The notes: a model not told the origin generated them from the sequence alone. Positions 1 through 8,693 are shown, numbered from the stretch's first letter. The stretch: DNA of 22,849 bases from CBFIJI01 sp965662885 (GCA_965662885.1 CBFIJI010000023.1:1-22849), one strand, 5' to 3'. Numbers and translations: made by a program.

Positions 1-126
1 CAAAGTGTGCAACAAATGATTGAAGACGGCACCTCCTCTTTTATTGAAGTAGGTCCAGGGAAAGTTTTACAAGGGCTGGTTAAAAAAATTGACCGAACTA
101 TGGAAACTGCTTCTGCCTCCCTTTAA
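1..126 (+). CDS. fabD: Malonyl-CoA:ACP transacylase FabD, C-terminal fragment
   Basis: The window opens inside a reading frame that ends with TAA at 124-126. The 41 visible residues contain FIEVGPGKVLQGLVKKI, the conserved C-terminal motif of FabD, the enzyme that loads malonate from malonyl-CoA onto acyl carrier protein to supply fatty acid synthesis. The catalytic Ser and His lie outside the window, so this is a partial gene only because of the window edge. The assignment rests on this one motif, but the motif is distinctive for the family. Confidence 0.85.
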   Translation, partial: QSVQQMIEDGTSSFIEVGPGKVLQGLVKKIDRTMETASASL

Positions 127-442
127 CTTCTAAAGGCGTGTCTAAAAGAACACTTAATTTTTTCTCCTAGCTTCTACAGCTAACCCACTTTCTTATTCAG
201 AATACGGATAATTAGCTGGTTATATTAAATTGAAAAACGGTCTCTGTTTATCCAAGCTGTTGAATTAAAGAGTTACTATTTTAGTTAATATTCAGTATCT
301 TTGATATAAACCCCATACCCAGATCTCCATGATCCCAAAAGAACTGTCAATAACTCATAAACCATTACCAATTAGCATTAGACACTTTGATTCTTCTATT
401 GGTTGAAGACGCAGATACTGGGTGACCAAAAATGAAAGGACT
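127..442. other. Intergenic stretch between fabD and the GDCCVxC gene
   Basis: About 315 bases with no convincing coding frame. A weak hairpin, GTGT (138-141) with ACAC (150-153) followed by a T-rich tract from 154, could terminate fabD. A TATCTTTG box lies at 296-303 and is listed separately. I see no RNA gene, repeat or long inverted repeat here. Confidence 0.5.
296..303 (+). promoter_or_regulatory. Possible flavobacterial -7 promoter box (TATCTTTG)
   Basis: TATCTTTG matches the Bacteroidota -7 consensus TAnnTTTG. No TTG or TTTG at the usual -33 distance was found. It lies about 140 bases before the likely start of the small cysteine protein, so the leader would be long. Weak on its own. 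Confidence 0.3.
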
Positions 443-649
443 ATGCAACTTAACTTAAATGCGACCCTATGTTGTCCAAATTGTGGGCATAAAGAAGAAA
501 AAGTAATGCCTACCAAGGCATGTCAATTTTTTTACGGATGTAAAAATTGTAACACTCTTTTAAAACCTAAAGAAGGTGACTGTTGCGTGTACTGCAGTTA
601 TAGTGACCAAAAATGCCCCCCCGTTCAAATTAAACAACAGCAGCTTTAG
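443..649 (+). CDS. GDCCVxC-motif small cysteine protein
   Basis: A 68-residue cytosolic-looking protein with no signal peptide or membrane segment. It has CCPNCG near the N terminus, a central CKNC pair, the signature GDCCVYC, and a late CPP. GDCCVxC proteins are a recognised small family, some members being selenoproteins; they often occur near heavy-metal or redox genes. Their biochemical role is not established. The spaced CxxC pairs suggest metal binding or thiol redox. I choose ATG 443 because AAAGGA precedes it and the length then fits the family; GTG at 422 would add seven residues without homology-like content. All motif positions are Cys here, with no in-frame TGA. The neighbours (fabD, DegT) do not hint at function. 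Confidence 0.75.
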   Translation: MQLNLNATLCCPNCGHKEEKVMPTKACQFFYGCKNCNTLLKPKEGDCCVYCSYSDQKCPPVQIKQQQL

Positions 650-705
650 AATGCCCAATTAAGTAGGTGAACCAACCTAATTCTCCATAATTTTATGTAA
701 TCGCC

Positions 706-1836
706 TTATTTTAAAAAATCGAGTACTGCAGTGGTGATAAATGAAATTTGTTCTGGATCTAATTCAGAGTGCATAGGTAAAGAAATCACCTCTTTTACCA
801 GTTGATTGGTTATTGGAAATTCTTCCGCTTTGAATTCTGGACGAACATAGGCCTTTTGCGCATGCAAAGGAATAGGATAATAAACGCCACAGGGAATTCC
901 CAAATCGTTAAGGTGTTGCACCAGTCCATCCCGATCATGATTAATAATCCGTAGGGTATATTGATGAAACACGTGAGAACTACATTCTCCTTCTCTAATG
1001 GGAGTAATAATATGAGGATGGTCTTTTAATATTTCTGAATACCGAATAGCAGCTTCTTTTCGACGCTCATTGTAAAAATCGAGATAGTTTAGTTTGACTT
1101 TTAAAATAGCCGCTTGAATGGAGTCCAATCGTGAATTTACGCCAATGACATCATGATGATAACGTTTGTACATCCCGTGGTTGACAATTCCTCTAATGTA
1201 ATGGGCTAATGCATCATCATTGGTTAAAATAGCACCTCCATCTCCATAAGCACCTAAGTTTTTGGACGGAAAGAAAGAGGTCGCTGCAACATGACCGATT
1301 GCTCCGGTTTTTACTTTTGATCCATCTTTTTTAGTATAGGTGGCACCAATACCTTGAGCGTTATCTTCTACCACATAAAGTCCGTGCTTGTTGGCAATTT
1401 CCATAACGGCATCCATATCAGCAGTTTGACCAAACAAATGAACGGGAATAATGACTTTTGTTTTAGGCGTGATGGCTTTTTCAATAGCCGCTGGATCTAT
1501 ATTAAAGGTCTCCGGATTCACATCTACCAAAACAGGAGTAAGCTGAAGTAATGCAATAACCTCAACCGTAGCTGCAAAAGTAAAATCTGCAGTAATTACC
1601 TCATCCCCAGGCTGAAGTTTTAATCCCATCAAGGCAATCTGTAAGGCATCTGTTCCATTGGCACAGGGAATCACATGTTTCACCCCAACATAAGCCTCTA
1701 AATCTGATTGAAATGACTTGACGGCTGGTCCATTAATAAAGAAAGCGGAAGAAACTACTTCCTGAACAGCTGTGTCTATTTCTTCTTTTATTGTTTCGTA
1801 TTGACCCTGCAGGTCAACCATTTGAATTTTTTTCAT
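706..1836 (-). CDS. DegT/DnrJ/EryC1-family PLP-dependent sugar aminotransferase
   Basis: A 376-residue fold-type I aminotransferase of the DegT/DnrJ/EryC1 family, which usually transfers an amino group to nucleotide-linked keto sugars for lipopolysaccharide, capsule or glycan synthesis. Visible motifs are GTDAL at 61-65 (cofactor phosphate contacts), VVEDNAQ with Asp158 and Gln161 near the PLP ring, and SFFPSKNLGAYGDGG, where Lys192 is the expected Schiff-base lysine. The length is typical and the gene is complete. It is divergent from waaA, which agrees with a role in surface glycan synthesis, but the exact sugar substrate cannot be read from the sequence. A TAAATTTG box lies just upstream on its strand. 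Confidence 0.9.
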   Translation of the reverse strand: MKKIQMVDLQGQYETIKEEIDTAVQEVVSSAFFINGPAVKSFQSDLEAYVGVKHVIPCANGTDALQIALMGLKLQPGDEVITADFTFAATVEVIALLQLTPVLVDVNPETFNIDPAAIEKAITPKTKVIIPVHLFGQTADMDAVMEIANKHGLYVVEDNAQGIGATYTKKDGSKVKTGAIGHVAATSFFPSKNLGAYGDGGAILTNDDALAHYIRGIVNHGMYKRYHHDVIGVNSRLDSIQAAILKVKLNYLDFYNERRKEAAIRYSEILKDHPHIITPIREGECSSHVFHQYTLRIINHDRDGLVQHLNDLGIPCGVYYPIPLHAQKAYVRPEFKAEEFPITNQLVKEVISLPMHSELDPEQISFITTAVLDFLK

Positions 1837-1850
1837 AGCAAAATAATATC

Positions 1851-1858
1851 CAAATTTA
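1851..1858 (-). promoter_or_regulatory. -7 promoter box for the DegT-family gene
   Basis: Read on the minus strand this is TAAATTTG, matching TAnnTTTG. It lies 15 bases upstream of the ATG ending at 1836, so the leader would be only about 8 bases. No clear -33 element was identified. Confidence 0.4.
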
Positions 1859-1893
1859 TAAAACCTAATACATTCAATGCGGTTAAGAACAAC

Positions 1894-1901
1894 TATTTTT
1901 G
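1894..1901 (+). promoter_or_regulatory. -7 promoter box for waaA
   Basis: TATTTTTG matches TAnnTTTG and lies 16 bases upstream of the TTG start of waaA. With the opposing box at 1851-1858 it makes a compact divergent promoter region. Confidence 0.45.
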
Positions 1902-1917
1902 ATGAAAATTAAAAGCA

Positions 1918-3171
1918 TTGCGTTTTCTGTATCGTTTTTTTGTTTCTTTATTGCTATCGAGCTTAAAAATTGCACGTTTATTTTCGAAACGGGTTGACCA
2001 ACTTTTAAACGGTCACCAGAATGAAAAAATAAAACTCGAGGCACTTCCACTGTCAAAAGACGATTTTACATTATGGTTTCATACGGCCTCTTTAGGGGAG
2101 TTTGAACAGTGCCGACCCTTGATAGAACAGTGTAAAAGAGCCATTCCAAAGGCCAAAATCCTTCTCAGCTTTTTCTCGCCTTCTGGTTATGAAATTCAAA
2201 AAAACTATCCCTTGGCCGATGGGGTGTGTTATCTTCCTTTCGACACTCCAAAAAAAGTTGCTTTTTTCCTTGATCGTTTTCAACCACAACTTGCTGTATT
2301 GGTGAAATATGAATTTTGGCCCAACTATCTTTTTGAACTCCATCAAAGGAAGATTCCTGTTTTTTCTGTATCGAGCCGTTTTCAAAAAAATCAAATTTTC
2401 TTTAAATCGTATGGCCAATGGATGTTAAAACAACTGGATTATATCACCCATTTTTTTGTACAAGACCTAGCTTCAAAACAGCTTTTAGAAGCCCATAACT
2501 TTTCAAATGTCACCCTAAGTGGGGATACCCGAATGGACCGTGTTTTAGAAATTAAAAAAAACTGCATCGCTATCCCTGAGATTGAAAGCTTCCTCGAAGG
2601 AAAACCATGTGTAGTAATTGGAAGTAGTTGGGAAGCGGATCATGCCCTTTTGTTCCCCATATTATTCGAACAAAAAGACCTTAAAATAATTGTTGCCCCC
2701 CATCTTGTGGATGAAAAATCCATTGCTGCACTCATCAGTCACCTGAAAACTCCTTATGCAAGATGGACGTCTTGGGACCCTCTAAAAGACTACAAAAAAC
2801 AAGTGTTGATTATCGACACTATCGGTTTACTTTCACAGCTCTATCAATATGCCCAATGGAGCTATGTAGGAGGGGGAATGCAAAGAAAAGGACTACATAA
2901 TATCTTAGAAGCGGCTGTTTTTGAACATCCTGTAGTGGTAGGAAAACACACCGCAGCATTTACAGAAGCCGAAGACCTTATCGCCCTTGGTGGAGTCTTT
3001 CGTGTTGAAGACAGCTCCACTTTTGAACAAGTAGTAAAAATATTGAATAACCAACCTTTAAAACTTCAAGAAGGTGGAGCAATCAATAAAAAATATATTC
3101 AAGAAAAAAGCGGTGCAACAAAACAAATCCTTGACGGAATCTTAACAACCATAGAAGACGTTTCCCCGTAA
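1918..3171 (+). CDS. waaA: 3-deoxy-D-manno-octulosonic acid (Kdo) transferase WaaA
   Basis: A 417-residue GT-B glycosyltransferase that adds Kdo from CMP-Kdo to the lipid A precursor at the inner membrane. The N-terminal hydrophobic stretch (residues 1-20) is the usual membrane anchor. FHTASLGEFE carries the family's catalytic Glu (Glu61). KYEFWPNYL and SYVGGGMQRKGLHNILEAA with FEHPVVVGKH are typical acceptor and CMP-Kdo site motifs. The start is TTG 1918: it gives MRFLYRFFVS, which resembles other flavobacterial WaaA N termini, while the nearby ATG 1902 is in another frame. lpxK, another lipid A gene, lies at the far end of the window. A 35-base gap separates it from the phosphatase gene. 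Confidence 0.95.
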   Translation: MRFLYRFFVSLLLSSLKIARLFSKRVDQLLNGHQNEKIKLEALPLSKDDFTLWFHTASLGEFEQCRPLIEQCKRAIPKAKILLSFFSPSGYEIQKNYPLADGVCYLPFDTPKKVAFFLDRFQPQLAVLVKYEFWPNYLFELHQRKIPVFSVSSRFQKNQIFFKSYGQWMLKQLDYITHFFVQDLASKQLLEAHNFSNVTLSGDTRMDRVLEIKKNCIAIPEIESFLEGKPCVVIGSSWEADHALLFPILFEQKDLKIIVAPHLVDEKSIAALISHLKTPYARWTSWDPLKDYKKQVLIIDTIGLLSQLYQYAQWSYVGGGMQRKGLHNILEAAVFEHPVVVGKHTAAFTEAEDLIALGGVFRVEDSSTFEQVVKILNNQPLKLQEGGAINKKYIQEKSGATKQILDGILTTIEDVSP

Positions 3172-3206
3172 TTTTTCTTTAATTTACATCCTAAAAAACA
3201 AACACA

Positions 3207-4259
3207 ATGCGCTATCTGCTCTTAACTTTAACCTTATTTGCCTTCGGATTGAGAGGAACTGCTCAAACGAAAGAACCTTTAAACATCATCTTATTGATTG
3301 GTGACGGTATGGGACTTACTCAAATTAGTGCCGGAATGTATGCCAATGACAATAGTACTATTTTAGAAGCCTTTCCATACGTCGGACTTTCTAAAACCTA
3401 TGCTTCTGACAATTTGGTAACAGATTCTGCAGCAAGCGGAACAGCCATGGCAACTGGAATAAAAACCTATAACGGAGCCATTGGAATTGATCCTGACAGT
3501 ATTTCACACCAATCCATTCTTGAAACCTGTCAAAAAAAGGGCTATTTAACTGCGCTGGTGGCCACTTCAAGTATTGTCCATGCAACCCCAGCTTCTTTCT
3601 ACGCCAAGGTAAAGTCACGAAGAGAATATCAAGAAATTGCTTTACAATTGAGTAAACACTCCGTAGATATTTTTGTTGGTGGAGGAAAAAAACATTTTAA
3701 TCAAAGAAAGGATAACCGTAATCTTTTAGAGGAAATGACTTCCTATACTATAGCAAGCGACTACGCTGCTTTTGTAAAAAGTACTGCTGATAAAATTGGT
3801 TATTTAACGTATGATAATGAACCGCCTAAATTAATGGAAGGAAGGACTCCCCCTCTTGAAGACGTTGTTGCTACTACATTAGACAAACTTTCTGCAAAAA
3901 AAGCACCTTTCTTTTTAATGGTAGAAGGCTCACAAATTGACTGGGGAGGTCATGCCAATGAATTGGATTATGTATTGACAGAGTTTAAAGAATTTGACCG
4001 AACCATTGCCAAGGCTCTTGCATTTGCAAAAACCCATAAAAACACCTTAGTCATTGTTACGGCTGATCACGAAACTGGAGGAATGTCCATTAATAAAGGG
4101 GATATGTCCGAAAACAGCCTTGAAGTTTCGTTTGCCTCTAAAAGTCATTCCGCTACTATGGTTCCCGTATTTAGTTATGGTCCTCATGCAGAATCTTTTT
4201 CAGGAATTTATGAAAATACCGCCATTTATGATAAAATGCTCAAGGCCGTAAACGAATAA
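3207..4259 (+). CDS. Secreted alkaline phosphatase (PhoA superfamily)
   Basis: A 350-residue phosphomonoesterase with an N-terminal signal peptide (about residues 1-20, ending near GTAQ), so probably periplasmic. The metal and nucleophile motifs are intact: LLIGDGMG with Asp33, VTDSAASGTA with nucleophile Ser74, VEGSQIDWGGHAN with Glu240, Asp245 and His249, VTADHETGG with Asp287 and His288, and His314 in SKSHSATMVP. HATPA followed by KSRRE near 125-139 suits the short bacterial branch. It would release inorganic phosphate from organic phosphomonoesters. A strong hairpin terminator follows directly. No Pho box was recognised. The family call is firm; substrate preference is unknown. Confidence 0.93.
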   Translation: MRYLLLTLTLFAFGLRGTAQTKEPLNIILLIGDGMGLTQISAGMYANDNSTILEAFPYVGLSKTYASDNLVTDSAASGTAMATGIKTYNGAIGIDPDSISHQSILETCQKKGYLTALVATSSIVHATPASFYAKVKSRREYQEIALQLSKHSVDIFVGGGKKHFNQRKDNRNLLEEMTSYTIASDYAAFVKSTADKIGYLTYDNEPPKLMEGRTPPLEDVVATTLDKLSAKKAPFFLMVEGSQIDWGGHANELDYVLTEFKEFDRTIAKALAFAKTHKNTLVIVTADHETGGMSINKGDMSENSLEVSFASKSHSATMVPVFSYGPHAESFSGIYENTAIYDKMLKAVNE

Positions 4260-4280
4260 TAGCAAAAAACCTTATTGGTT

Positions 4281-4318
4281 AAAAGCCCTTTTATTTACTG
4301 TAAATAAAAGGGCTTTTT
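4281..4318 (+). terminator. Strong Rho-independent terminator after the alkaline phosphatase
   Basis: A perfect 17-bp inverted repeat (4281-4297 with 4301-4317) around a CTG loop, containing GCCC/GGGC and ending in a T run. The A run on the 5' side could let it work on the other strand too. It separates the waaA-phosphatase pair from the following lipoprotein operon. Confidence 0.9.
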
Positions 4319-4429
4319 TGTACCCTACTGAAGAATACCTTTTTTGGAACCCTTCAAGACCAATTCGTTTCCAAGGGGAATCGAGTAATTTTTGTAAATT
4401 GTTATCTCAACTAAATAAAACCCTTTAAA

Positions 4430-6043
4430 ATGGCAAAAACGCGTCTCTTTTTGTTTTCTATATTCACACTAATAATGGCCTGTGAAAGTCCCAAACAATG
4501 CACTATTGTCATTGAAAATGGTTGGATTTATGACGGCAGTGGAACACCTCCCTATTTGGGTACGGTGGCCATTGAAAATGAAGAACTCATTTATGTAGGT
4601 CCCCCAAAAACCTTCCGTGCAATAACAACCATCGATGCAACAGGAAAAGCAGTTTCCCCAGGATTTATCAATATGCTCAGTTGGGGTTATAATTCACTTA
4701 TGGAAGACGGACGGTCGCTAAGCGACTTAAAACAAGGGGTTACCCTTGAAGTTTTTGGAGAAGGAACCTCCCCCGGTCCAAAAGGCGAACGGGGAAGTGA
4801 TGAATATGTTTCTTTTGGACAAGCTATGGAACAACTCGTAGAAAATAAAATATCCACCAATGTGGCTTCTTTTTTAGGTGCTGCAACAGCACGCATTCAA
4901 GAAGTGGGTTACGACAACAGAACAGCTAGTGAAGAGGAATTGGAAGCCATGCAACGCTTGGTTGAAACAGCCATGCAGGAGGGAGCAATGGGCATTGGAT
5001 CTTCGTTGATTTATGCTCCAGGCGATTATGCTAATACTGAGGAGTTAATTGCCCTTTGTCAAGTAGCCGCTCAATACGGCGGTATGTATATTTCCCATAT
5101 GCGCAATGAAGACAATCGTGTGTTGGAAGCTGTTGAAGAACTGCTGATGATTGCTGAAAAGGCGAGCATTCCTGCTGAAATCTATCATTTAAAAGCCTCA
5201 AGAGCCTCCAATTGGCATTTACTTGACAGTATTATTGCACGGGTTGAAAAAGCTAGGGCTAAAGGACTTAGGATTACAGCCGACATCTACACCTATAATG
5301 CCAGCTCAACAGGTTTAACAGGAGTAATTCCCACATGGGTTCAAGAAGGAGGACACCGTGCTTGGATGGAACGAATGAAAAAACCCGAAATTCGAAAACG
5401 CCTGTTTGAAGATATCCGATCAGAATTAGCGCAACAACCACCTAGTGGAATTTTGATGGTCGGTTTTAACAAAGATTCTATGGCACAGCTCTATCGTGGG
5501 AAAACAATTGCCGAAGCTGCTGAAATGCGTGGACAATCCCCCGAACAAACCATCGTGGACATGGTGATTGAAGACGATAGCCGTATTCAATGCATCTATT
5601 TTAGTATGTCCGAAGAAAATATCCGGAAAAAAATTCAAATCCCGTGGGTATCGATTTGTTCGGATGCGGGAAGCTATTCAGATCTTTCCAAAGATTTTAG
5701 AACTCACCCTCGTGCCTTTGGAAGTTTTATACGTGTTTTAGGTCAATTTTCTAGAGATGAAAAGTTGATCTCATTGGAAGAAGCTATTCGTAAACTCAGT
5801 GGTTTTCCAGCAACCACCCTAGGTCTTAAAAATCGAGGTTTCCTCAAGGAAAAATATAAAGCGGATGTGGTGATCTTTGATCCGAATACGGTTGGAGATC
5901 AAGCTACCTTTGATGATCCACTACAATTTGCTGTTGGCATAGAACATGTTCTGGTCAATGGAACCCCTGTGATCAGTGCTGGAGAACATACTGGAGCATT
6001 TCCGGGACAGTTTGTAAAAGGACCTGGATATAAAAAACAATGA
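4430..6043 (+). CDS. Lipoprotein amidohydrolase, N-acyl-D-amino-acid deacylase-like, divergent metal site
   Basis: A 537-residue amidohydrolase-superfamily protein with a lipoprotein signal (LIMAC, lipid-attached Cys18), so envelope-anchored. GWIYDGSGTP at 31-40 and the C-terminal KADVVIFDPNTVGD are the composite beta-sandwich motifs of D-aminoacylase and dihydroorotase-like enzymes. Later ligand-type motifs remain: YISHMRNED, EIYHLKAS and ICSDAGSY. However, the strand-1 HxH motif, normally PGFIDxHxH, reads PGFINMLSW here, so both histidines are missing (Leu83, Trp85). I recall Bacteroidota relatives sharing this NMLSW form, which would make it a subfamily trait rather than damage. Activity and substrate are therefore uncertain. 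It lies 4 bases before the DUF885 gene in an apparent operon. Confidence 0.8.
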   Translation: MAKTRLFLFSIFTLIMACESPKQCTIVIENGWIYDGSGTPPYLGTVAIENEELIYVGPPKTFRAITTIDATGKAVSPGFINMLSWGYNSLMEDGRSLSDLKQGVTLEVFGEGTSPGPKGERGSDEYVSFGQAMEQLVENKISTNVASFLGAATARIQEVGYDNRTASEEELEAMQRLVETAMQEGAMGIGSSLIYAPGDYANTEELIALCQVAAQYGGMYISHMRNEDNRVLEAVEELLMIAEKASIPAEIYHLKASRASNWHLLDSIIARVEKARAKGLRITADIYTYNASSTGLTGVIPTWVQEGGHRAWMERMKKPEIRKRLFEDIRSELAQQPPSGILMVGFNKDSMAQLYRGKTIAEAAEMRGQSPEQTIVDMVIEDDSRIQCIYFSMSEENIRKKIQIPWVSICSDAGSYSDLSKDFRTHPRAFGSFIRVLGQFSRDEKLISLEEAIRKLSGFPATTLGLKNRGFLKEKYKADVVIFDPNTVGDQATFDDPLQFAVGIEHVLVNGTPVISAGEHTGAFPGQFVKGPGYKKQ

Positions 6044-6047
6044 TGCT

Positions 6048-7781
6048 ATGCGAAGATGTTTAAAAATTACGTTAACGACCCTTTTAATCGGGTTTTTTGT
6101 TGCTTGTGACCAAAAGAGTTCACAAAAAACACTTTATGAGTTGATTGATCAGTATGAAAATTACGAAAGATCAGATCGCTCCGCCTACCCTTTGGGTGAC
6201 TATCGAGAAGAAACCATCGCAGCCTATGCTCATTTTTGTGAGACGCTAAAAGAGCAACTGACGCAACTTAATCCAGACACCCTTAACGAAGATGATCGTA
6301 TTTCTTATGAATTATTAACCTTTGTCCTTACCCATAAAGTGTTGGCCTATGAATTTAAAACCCATTGGAACCCCATTCTTTCTGATGCCGGTTTTCATAA
6401 TAACCTCACTTATAATGTTCGCCCCATCACTTCCAAAAAAGGAGCATTGAACTATCTAAACAAGTTAAAAGCTGTTCCACAATATATCGAGCAACAAATG
6501 AATTTGATCCGAAAAGGATTGGACGCTGGAATGGGGCAACCTCTGGTTATTTTTAAAGGTTATGAATCCACCTATGAAATGCATATCACCAAAACAGCAG
6601 AGGAAAATTTTTACTACTCCCCTTTTTTAGAGTTGCCCAACCCAATTACTGAACAGGAAAAAGACTCCCTACAAAAAGCGGCTGCTGAAATCATTACTTC
6701 AAAGATCATCCCCACCTTTAAGCAGATCAAAACCTTCTTTGAAACAGAATACTATCCTAAAACACGAACTGCTATTGGTGTTTCTACCACACCAAAGGGC
6801 AAGGAATACTACCAAAATCGAATCGATTACTTCACCACCTTGTCGTTAACTGCAGAAGAAATTCACAAAACAGGGCTGGAAGAAGTGAATCGCATTCGGA
6901 ATCAAATGGAAAAAATCATTGCTGACTTGGAGTATGATGGCGACTTCAATGCTTTTCTCAATTTTCTTCGAACAGACCCCCAGTTTTATGCCAAAACACC
7001 GAAGGAATTGTTGGTGCATGCTCGAAATATTGCCAAAAAATTAGATGAGCAATTACCAAGATATTTTATCACCTTACCACGTAAACCCTATGGTGTGGCT
7101 CCTGTTCCCGATGCCATTGCACCAAAATATACTGGAGGTCGCTATGTGGGAACGGATCCTGACAGTTCAGACCCCGGTTATTATTGGGTCAACACCTACA
7201 ATCTCCCGAGCCGTCCGCTGTATGTACTTCCCTCACTAACCGCTCATGAAGCGGTACCAGGGCATCATCTACAAGGAGCTTTAAATGCGGAATTGGCCGA
7301 GGAGATTCCACAATTTAGAAAAGACCTCTACCTCTCCGCCTATGGAGAAGGTTGGGGCTTATACACCGAATATTTAGCAGAGGAAATGGGCATATATACC
7401 ACTCCCTATGAACATTTTGGAAAATTGACGTATGAAATGTGGCGGGCCTGCCGTTTGGTTGTCGATACGGGGATTCACGCTTTTGGATGGAGCCGAGAAC
7501 AAGCGGTTGCCTTTATGGCCGAAAACACGGCCCTTTCCCTTCATGAAGTCAATACGGAAATTGATCGCTATATTTCATGGCCCGGACAAGCATTGGCCTA
7601 TAAAATTGGAGAACTAAAAATAAAAGCCCTTAGGAAAAAAGTCGAAGAACAATTGGGAACGGCTTTCGACATCCGTGCTTTCCACGAGTTAATCCTTGAA
7701 AAAGGAACGGTCACCCTCCCCCTTTTGGAAGAACGTATTCAACAATCTTTAGCCCCCAAACCCCTTGATAAAAAGAAGTAA
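6048..7781 (+). CDS. DUF885 family lipoprotein, putative metallopeptidase
   Basis: A 577-residue lipoprotein (signal ending VAC, Cys20). The DUF885 signature THEAVPGHHLQG begins near residue 399 and is followed by SAYGEGWGLYTEYLAEEMG, which supplies the downstream acidic motif. These His/Glu clusters are typical of zinc peptidase-like proteins. Characterised members are rare, so peptidase activity is inferred from family and motif. The gene starts 4 bases after the preceding stop and ends one base before the next ATG, so it is translated within a tight three-gene operon. With the amidohydrolase and the M20 dipeptidase downstream it suggests breakdown of peptides or modified amino acids. Confidence 0.85.
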   Translation: MRRCLKITLTTLLIGFFVACDQKSSQKTLYELIDQYENYERSDRSAYPLGDYREETIAAYAHFCETLKEQLTQLNPDTLNEDDRISYELLTFVLTHKVLAYEFKTHWNPILSDAGFHNNLTYNVRPITSKKGALNYLNKLKAVPQYIEQQMNLIRKGLDAGMGQPLVIFKGYESTYEMHITKTAEENFYYSPFLELPNPITEQEKDSLQKAAAEIITSKIIPTFKQIKTFFETEYYPKTRTAIGVSTTPKGKEYYQNRIDYFTTLSLTAEEIHKTGLEEVNRIRNQMEKIIADLEYDGDFNAFLNFLRTDPQFYAKTPKELLVHARNIAKKLDEQLPRYFITLPRKPYGVAPVPDAIAPKYTGGRYVGTDPDSSDPGYYWVNTYNLPSRPLYVLPSLTAHEAVPGHHLQGALNAELAEEIPQFRKDLYLSAYGEGWGLYTEYLAEEMGIYTTPYEHFGKLTYEMWRACRLVVDTGIHAFGWSREQAVAFMAENTALSLHEVNTEIDRYISWPGQALAYKIGELKIKALRKKVEEQLGTAFDIRAFHELILEKGTVTLPLLEERIQQSLAPKPLDKKK

Positions 7782-7782
7782 A

Positions 7783-8562
7783 ATGAAGGACAGCATTCAT
7801 CCGCTTTTAGGAAAAAATTACACCACTGCATTTTTTGAGTCCGGAAAAGAACACGCTCAACTGTTGGAGGAAAAAGGAATATTGGTATTCCCCCATTTTA
7901 TCAACACCGAAGGTTTACAACAAATTCAAGAAGAAGCGGAACGGGTTAAACCAAAAGCCTATCAAAGTACTTCAGAATACAATGTTTATGTAAAGCCAAC
8001 AGATCCCGATTACCCGATGGATAGCCCTCGAAATCGCCAGATGAAAACCACTAAAAAATGTATCCCTAATGATCTTATTCCGGCTAGCTCTCCCTTATCA
8101 CGACTCTATAAGGATACCACTATTCAAAATTGGTTTTCTGCCATAATGAAGGTGCCTCAATTGTACCCCTATGCCGACCCCTTGTCGAGTATCAACATTA
8201 ATTATTACGAAGAAGGGGATGGCCTCGGATGGCATTTTGACAATTCCGATTTTACCATTACGCTATTGGCCAAAAACTGTACCCAAGGGGGAATTTACGA
8301 ATACTGTACCGCCATGCGTCATACGCCAGAAGGAACCGAAAATTATGCAGTAGTAGAAAAAATATTGGATGGAAAAATCCCTCCAGAACAACAGTTAGCA
8401 GCATCGGGAGATTTAATGATTTTTAAAGGCAATAAATCCCTTCATCGGGTCACCGAAGTCCTAGAAGGGGAACGGATATTGGTCACCTTTAATTATAAGC
8501 TCGAAAAAGGAATCCCCCTTTCCGAACAATCTCGAATGACCTTTTTTGGGAGGATTGCCTAA
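7783..8562 (+). CDS. 2-oxoglutarate/Fe(II) oxygenase of the HalD/BesD-like family (HxD form)
   Basis: A 259-residue cytosolic oxygenase. WHFDNSDFTITLL supplies the iron ligands His151 and Asp153, SLHRVT supplies His221, and GERILVTFNY supplies Arg231 for 2-oxoglutarate. The overall pattern resembles the family that contains the radical halogenases HalD and BesD. Those halogenases have Gly in place of the Asp ligand so that chloride can bind; this protein keeps Asp, so hydroxylation is more likely. The substrate may be a free amino acid, but this is inference. ATG 7783 is preferred to an in-frame TTG 18 bases earlier, because it lies one base after the DUF885 stop, typical of translational coupling. 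Confidence 0.8.
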   Translation: MKDSIHPLLGKNYTTAFFESGKEHAQLLEEKGILVFPHFINTEGLQQIQEEAERVKPKAYQSTSEYNVYVKPTDPDYPMDSPRNRQMKTTKKCIPNDLIPASSPLSRLYKDTTIQNWFSAIMKVPQLYPYADPLSSININYYEEGDGLGWHFDNSDFTITLLAKNCTQGGIYEYCTAMRHTPEGTENYAVVEKILDGKIPPEQQLAASGDLMIFKGNKSLHRVTEVLEGERILVTFNYKLEKGIPLSEQSRMTFFGRIA

Positions 8563-8574
8563 AAATTCTTGAAT

Positions 8575-8605
8575 AAAAAAAAGCCGAAGTAAAAACTTCA
8601 GCCTT
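8575..8605 (-). terminator. Rho-independent terminator of the tRNA-Leu unit
   Basis: On the minus strand the segment from 8605 to 8595 pairs with 8590 to 8581 (one bulged G and one G-U pair) around a short T-rich loop, followed by an eight-base T run (8582 to 8575). It lies immediately 3' of the tRNA gene. The plus strand has no T run after the hairpin, so it serves the tRNA rather than the oxygenase gene. Confidence 0.8.
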
Positions 8606-8611
8606 AAAAAG

Positions 8612-8693
8612 TGCGGGTGAAGGGACTCGAACCCCCAAGCCGTGAAGCACTAGATCCTAAGTCTAGCGTGTCTACCAATTTCACCACACCCGC
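8612..8693 (-). tRNA. tRNA-Leu (anticodon UAG)
   Basis: An 82-base class II tRNA. The acceptor stem GCGGGTG (from 8693) pairs with CACCCGC (to 8613), with discriminator A at 8612. The anticodon arm is CTAGA / CTTAGGA / TCTAG, giving anticodon TAG, which reads CUN leucine codons. A variable arm follows, then GGTTCGAGTCC in the T arm. CCA is not encoded. It has its own promoter box upstream and terminator downstream. Confidence 0.96.

Noticed and set aside
656..690. A small inverted repeat (TAGGT/ACCTA) between the convergent GDCCVxC and DegT genes as a terminator.
   Set aside because: Only five pairs and no T run on either side; too weak to call.
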